From the NCBI GenBank assembly GCA_010365175.1, contig JAAFGW010000117.1, positions 1 to 8,399 on the forward strand: 8,399 nucleotides of DNA, written 5' to 3'. This document shows, in pieces, positions 5,703 to 8,399 of the stretch (its first letter is position 1; every line of letters begins with the position of its first letter). The notes beneath the pieces were generated by a model that was given only the letters and a program-made list of their open reading frames with translations, was not told the DNA's origin and searched no databases. This stretch comes from Sulfuriferula multivorans. GTDB taxonomy: Bacteria > Pseudomonadota > Gammaproteobacteria > Burkholderiales > Thiobacillaceae. The translations under genes were made by a program, and so were the position numbers.

Positions 5703-5984
5703 TTGTTGTGCTGCACAGTTGAAGTCATAGCTGACCTTGTTGCCGCTCTGGTTGAGGTTGCTGATCTTGCAATCCTTGTTTTCGCTCGACGCGTAGGCCA
5801 TGCCGTTGACCACGTCCTGTGCCGTGATGCATTGCTGGAAGGTGGTGACGGGCATCTGGATGGGCATGCCTTTCAGCACGAACTGCATGGAAATGTCGTA
5901 CAGGCCCGGCTGCATGGTGGGGGCGGCCGCGTTGGCGGTGGGTAGGCAGAGCATGAGCAGGGCGGCGATCAGGGTGCGGTGCAT
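5550..5984 (-). CDS. DUF3617 family secreted protein
   Basis: A 144-residue exported protein. The signal peptide MHRTLIAALLMLCLPTANA is expected to be cut after residue 19 (AxA), leaving a periplasmic domain. PGLYDISMQFVLKGMPIQM followed by a conserved Cys (FQQC), DCKISNLNQSGNKVSYDFNC, and a final R.GNC is the DUF3617 pattern, with four cysteines that could form two disulfides. Its function is unknown. The ATG at 5984 is chosen because AAGGAG lies 7 bases upstream (5997-5992); the frame stays open 20 codons further, but that extension would bury the signal peptide. Cys13 does not sit in a proper lipobox. It is followed 5 bases later by yqaA copy 3, almost certainly as one operon, and faces the rubrerythrin operon across about 180 bases. 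Confidence 0.87.
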   Translation of the reverse strand: MHRTLIAALLMLCLPTANAAAPTMQPGLYDISMQFVLKGMPIQMPVTTFQQCITAQDVVNGMAYASSENKDCKISNLNQSGNKVSYDFNCAAQQGGPRMVGRASGISHATGYNVMMEGRFNPAVEGMSEFSQKLNATRLGNCSK

Positions 5985-6046
5985 GGCAAACTCCTTGAGT
6001 TGGGCTGAGCGCGCAGTGTTGCATATCCGGCGCGCGACACCCATTC

Positions 6047-6061
6047 ATTGATATCATCAAT
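6047..6061. promoter_or_regulatory. Perfect inverted repeat in the divergent promoter region
   Basis: ATTGATATCATCAAT has 6-base arms around 3 bases. It lies between the divergent DUF3617 and rubrerythrin genes. The half-sites TTGAT and ATCAA are those of FNR/Anr-type regulators, but the spacing is 3 rather than the usual 4, so FNR binding is doubtful. A weak promoter further right (TTGGAT at 6083, TCTAAC at 6105) would place it near -62 of rubrerythrin. Confidence 0.35.
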
Positions 6062-6122
6062 CGAATAGATGAAGATAATCCGTTGGATCGATGTATTCAT
6101 GTTGTCTAACATGGTTCCTGTC

Positions 6123-6136
6123 TTGATTGACATCAC
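6123..6136 (+). promoter_or_regulatory. FNR/Anr-like box upstream of rubrerythrin
   Basis: TTGATTGACATCAC matches the FNR consensus TTGATnnnnATCAA at nine of ten defined positions. Oxygen-responsive control would suit a rubrerythrin operon. The box is only 27 bases ahead of the ATG, too close for standard activation at -41.5, which would start transcription inside the gene. If real, it may act as a repressor site or serve another start point. Confidence 0.4.
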
Positions 6137-6163
6137 ACATCAACCCAGCAGGAGAAACTGATT

Positions 6164-6637
6164 ATGCAAAACATGAAATCCCCCACCATCCAGAACCTTG
6201 AAGCCGCCTTTGCCGGCGAGTCGATGGCCCACATCAAATACATGTGGTTCGCGCGCCAGTGCCGCAAAGTCGGCGACGAGGCGACCGCCAAGGTATTCGA
6301 AGACACGGCCGCACAGGAAATCCAGCATGCCTTTGGCCACGCCGAGCTGCTGTTTGCCAGCGAAACGATGACGCCGGACAAATGTCTGCAATACGCGATC
6401 GAGGGTGAAACTCACGAATACACCGAGATGTATCCAAAATTTCGCCACGAGGCGATGATCGAAGGCAACACCGCCGCAGTTGCAGAAATGGACGAGCAGA
6501 TTGTTGAATCCAAGGAGCACGCCAAAATGTTCAAGGCAGTGCTGGAAAAAGCAGCCAAGCGTTTTGCCGCGCTGGCCAAGGTAGAAGAAAAACACGCGAA
6601 GCATTATCAGGCGCAGCGCGACGCGATTGCAGCCTGA
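6164..6637 (+). CDS. Rubrerythrin without rubredoxin domain
   Basis: A 157-residue cytoplasmic di-iron protein of the rubrerythrin/erythrin type, expected to reduce hydrogen peroxide to water with electrons from rubredoxin. All di-iron ligands of the family can be placed: Glu19 (GESMAHIKY), Glu52 and His55 (QEIQH), Glu82 and Glu85 (GETHEYTEMYP), Glu141 and His144 (VEEKH). Classical rubrerythrin has about 190 residues with a C-terminal rubredoxin domain; that part is missing here and rubredoxin is a separate gene 42 bases downstream. AGGAG lies 9 bases before the ATG. It is the first gene of a three-gene plus-strand operon with the matching electron donors. An FNR-like box precedes it. Confidence 0.93.
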   Translation: MQNMKSPTIQNLEAAFAGESMAHIKYMWFARQCRKVGDEATAKVFEDTAAQEIQHAFGHAELLFASETMTPDKCLQYAIEGETHEYTEMYPKFRHEAMIEGNTAAVAEMDEQIVESKEHAKMFKAVLEKAAKRFAALAKVEEKHAKHYQAQRDAIAA

Positions 6638-6679
6638 ACCTGTTTTTAAACCCGACTGAATCAACTGAAAGGAAACAAC

Positions 6680-6850
6680 ATGAAAGCCTGGCAATGTATT
6701 GTTTGCGGATATGAATACGATGAATCCAAGGGCGACCCCGAGCATGGGATCGCACCCGGCACCCGCTGGGAGGACATACCTGAAAACTGGGCATGTCCGG
6801 ACTGCGGCGTATCGAAAATGGATTTCGACATGGTTGAAATAACGGTCTGA
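6680..6850 (+). CDS. Rubredoxin
   Basis: A 56-residue one-iron electron carrier. The two iron-binding cysteine pairs are C6-x2-C9 in CIVCGYEYD and C39-x2-C42 in CPDCGVSK. GDPEHGIAPGTRWEDIPENWACPDC is close to the family standard, and the length is normal. AAAGGA lies 6 bases before the ATG. It sits between its likely electron acceptor (rubrerythrin) and its likely electron donor (the reductase), so its job is to link the two. Confidence 0.96.
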   Translation: MKAWQCIVCGYEYDESKGDPEHGIAPGTRWEDIPENWACPDCGVSKMDFDMVEITV

Positions 6851-6857
6851 TCAGTTC

Positions 6858-6884
6858 CGCCCGCTCCGTTTTGGGCGCATTTTC
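6858..6884 (+). other. Small hairpin between rubredoxin and reductase genes
   Basis: CGCCC (6858-6862) can pair with GGGCG (6873-6877) across a 10-base loop, followed by CATTTTC. The stem is short and the T-run poor, so it is at most a partial terminator or an mRNA-stabilising structure that could keep rubredoxin output above that of the reductase. Confidence 0.25.
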
Positions 6885-6903
6885 TGATTAATAGGAGTTT
6901 GAT

Positions 6904-8040
6904 ATGCATCCCCTCGTCATAGTGGGTTCTGGTCTCGCCGGATATACGCTGCTGAAAGAGTTTCGCAAGCGCGACAGCACCACGCCGGTGACTGTGGTGA
7001 CCGCGGACGATGGCGCGTTCTATTCCAAACCCAATCTGTCGAATGCGCTTGCTACCAATAAAACGGCGGCGGATCTGGCGAGCGCCAGTGCGGACAAAAT
7101 CGCGGCCGGCCTGAACGTGACGATCCTGATGCATACCCGGATCAACGCAATCGATACGGCGGCGCAGCGCGTGATGACGGATGATGGCGCGCTGGACTAC
7201 AGCAGGCTGGTGCTTGCATTGGGCGCCGATCCGATACCGCATGGACTGGTCGGTGACGGCGCAGCGGACGTGCTGGCGGTGAATGATCTGACCGACTACG
7301 CGGTGTTTCGCAACGCCATCGACGGCAAGAAGCGCATCACGGTGCTGGGCGGCGGGTTGATCGGTTGCGAGTTTGCCAACGATCTGGCGCATGCCGGCTT
7401 CGAGGTCGATGTGGTGCATCTGGGCGCCTGGCCGCTGGAACGTCTGCTGCCGGTCGAAGCCGGCCAGCGGCTGGCCGACGGATTGGTGGCGCTGGGCGTG
7501 AACTGGCATTTCGAACGGCTGGCCAAACGGGTCGAATCCGTTGCGGGGGGCTATCAGGTGGTGCTGGATAACGGTGAGGCCATCGCTGCGGATACCGTCT
7601 TATCGGCGATCGGTTTATGGCCGCGTACTGGGTTGGCGAAAGCTGCAGGCATCCCGACCGGACGCGGCATCCAGACCAATAGTTTGCTGGAAACCGGCGT
7701 GGCGAATATTTATGCGATGGGCGATTGTGCCGAAGTCGACGGGCTGAACCTGCCTTATGTGATGCCGCTGATGGTGCAAGCGCGTGCGCTGGCTGCCACG
7801 CTCACACGCACGCCAACGCCAGTGGTCTATCCGCCGATGCCGGTCATCGTCAAAACGCCGGCGCATCCGGTGACGGTGTTGCCGCCCAAAATTGGCGCAA
7901 CCGGTGGCTGGAAAGTGGAATGCAACGACACCGGCGTTTGCGCGTTGCACGTGGATGAAAATGGCGTGATGCAGGGGTTTGCGCTGACCGGCAGTGAGAC
8001 CAGCCGTCGGGCCGCGCTGGTGAGAGACCTGACTGCTTGA
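6904..8040 (+). CDS. NAD(P)H:rubredoxin reductase (FAD-dependent)
   Basis: A 378-residue flavoprotein that should pass electrons from NAD(P)H through FAD to rubredoxin. The FAD-binding motif GSGLAGY is at 8-14, the pyridine-nucleotide site GGGLIGCEFANDL at 149-161, and the second FAD motif NIYAMGDCAE at 268-277. A C-terminal domain of about 70 residues (from about 308) fits the rubredoxin-binding domain of single-component rubredoxin reductases such as the Pseudomonas enzyme. There is no CxxC redox pair of the thioredoxin reductase type, in line with this assignment. AGGAG lies 6 bases before the ATG. It ends the operon, and its stop is 9 bases from the end of the convergent merR with no terminator visible between them. 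Confidence 0.93.
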   Translation: MHPLVIVGSGLAGYTLLKEFRKRDSTTPVTVVTADDGAFYSKPNLSNALATNKTAADLASASADKIAAGLNVTILMHTRINAIDTAAQRVMTDDGALDYSRLVLALGADPIPHGLVGDGAADVLAVNDLTDYAVFRNAIDGKKRITVLGGGLIGCEFANDLAHAGFEVDVVHLGAWPLERLLPVEAGQRLADGLVALGVNWHFERLAKRVESVAGGYQVVLDNGEAIAADTVLSAIGLWPRTGLAKAAGIPTGRGIQTNSLLETGVANIYAMGDCAEVDGLNLPYVMPLMVQARALAATLTRTPTPVVYPPMPVIVKTPAHPVTVLPPKIGATGGWKVECNDTGVCALHVDENGVMQGFALTGSETSRRAALVRDLTA

Positions 8041-8049
8041 ATTGTTGCG

Positions 8050-8399
8050 TTATTTCGGTTCGTCCGCGCTGGGCGAAACCGGAATCGCAGGCTGCAGTGC
8101 ATCGATCAACGGACAGTTGATCTGGCCCCGGCTGGCGGCGCAGCGGCCGACCAGTTTTTCCAGTGCGGCTTCAATACGCTGCAAATCTCTCAATCGTTCC
8201 CGCACGACCTCAAGCTTGTGCTCGGCAATGGCGCGCGCCTCCGAGCAATGCATGCCGTCATCCAAACCCAGAAGCTGATCCACCTCATCCAGCGTAAAGC
8301 CAATGCGTTGGGCGGCCTTGATGAACAACACGCGTGCCACATCGCCCTGCTCATAGTGTCGAATGCCACCCAGCGGCTTGATCGGTTCGGCCAGCAGGC
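8050..8399 (-). CDS. merR: MerR-family mercury-responsive regulator, partial (5' end outside window)
   Basis: The last 115 residues of a MerR regulator; the frame is open to the right edge, so the start and most of the DNA-binding helix-turn-helix are missing. Visible are the end of the winged-helix part (KPLGGIRHYEQGDVARVLFIK), the stretch RIGFTLDEVDQLLGLDDGMHC, the long dimer helix (AEHKLEVVRERLRDLQRIEAALEKLV) and the metal loop RCAASRGQINCPL. All three mercury ligands of Tn501 MerR (Cys82, Cys117, Cys126) are present, so mercury sensing is likely. A GTG at 8340 could mimic a start, but the family homology continues upstream of it. The mer operon it would control should lie beyond the right edge. 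It converges on the rubredoxin reductase gene, with 9 bases between the stops. Confidence 0.92.
   Translation of the reverse strand, partial: LLAEPIKPLGGIRHYEQGDVARVLFIKAAQRIGFTLDEVDQLLGLDDGMHCSEARAIAEHKLEVVRERLRDLQRIEAALEKLVGRCAASRGQINCPLIDALQPAIPVSPSADEPK

Noticed and set aside
5505..5945. 146-residue plus-strand frame opposite DUF3617
   Set aside because: Antisense shadow of a gene with a signal peptide and ribosome binding site; its own start has no support.
6140..6745. 201-residue minus-strand frame opposite rubrerythrin
   Set aside because: The rubrerythrin frame carries all di-iron ligands; the opposite frame has no recognisable motif.
6661..7509. 282-residue minus-strand frame opposite rubredoxin and its reductase
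   Set aside because: It is antisense to two clear genes, has low-complexity His/Arg/Gln-rich content and no family likeness.

Overview
The window looks like a piece of a proteobacterial chromosome, most likely betaproteobacterial. This is inferred from the gene families and GC-rich codon use, with no taxonomic marker present. It has a mosaic left part (about 91-5984) built around three copies of one small membrane-protein gene, and an orderly right part (6164-8399) with a redox operon and a metal-responsive regulator.

Left part. A yqaA-type gene (VTT/DedA-like membrane protein) occurs three times, always on the minus strand: copy 1 at 237-644 (open, but with a GTG start), copy 2 at 1990-2392 (broken by a stop codon and a 5-base deletion), and copy 3 at 5137-5544 (intact). 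Copy 3 lies directly behind an intact gene for a secreted DUF3617 protein (5550-5984). Copy 1 keeps only the last 50 codons of a DUF3617 gene. Copies 1 and 3 lie inside a direct repeat of about 0.7 kb (91-802 and 4997-5702), which begins with a conserved GGGGnCAGACCACGG block. Between the copies lie unrelated genes, also on the minus strand: a Fic-domain AMP-transferase (868-1938) between copies 1 and 2, and an AT-richer TonB-dependent receptor of the YncD/PqqU type (2438-4723) between copies 2 and 3.

Control region of the receptor. The stretch 4724-5136 holds no convincing protein gene apart from a 16-codon minus-strand ORF with a strong ribosome binding site that overlaps the receptor start (4713-4763). 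It also has an AT-rich near-palindrome, two copies of a T(A/T)ACACCTCA element 43 bp apart, and the left end of the repeat. The receptor has an unusual cysteine-rich extension ahead of its signal peptide, part of it made by a 9-bp tandem duplication.

Right part. Rubrerythrin lacking a rubredoxin domain (6164-6637), a separate rubredoxin (6680-6850) and a rubredoxin reductase (6904-8040) form a plus-strand operon. Together they can carry electrons from NAD(P)H through flavoprotein and rubredoxin to a di-iron peroxidase, a pathway for peroxide removal. An FNR-like box lies just upstream. A merR gene with all three mercury-binding cysteines conserved converges on the operon and runs off the right edge.

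Bases 1-90 show no gene or recognisable element. No rRNA, tRNA, CRISPR array or complete insertion sequence was seen.
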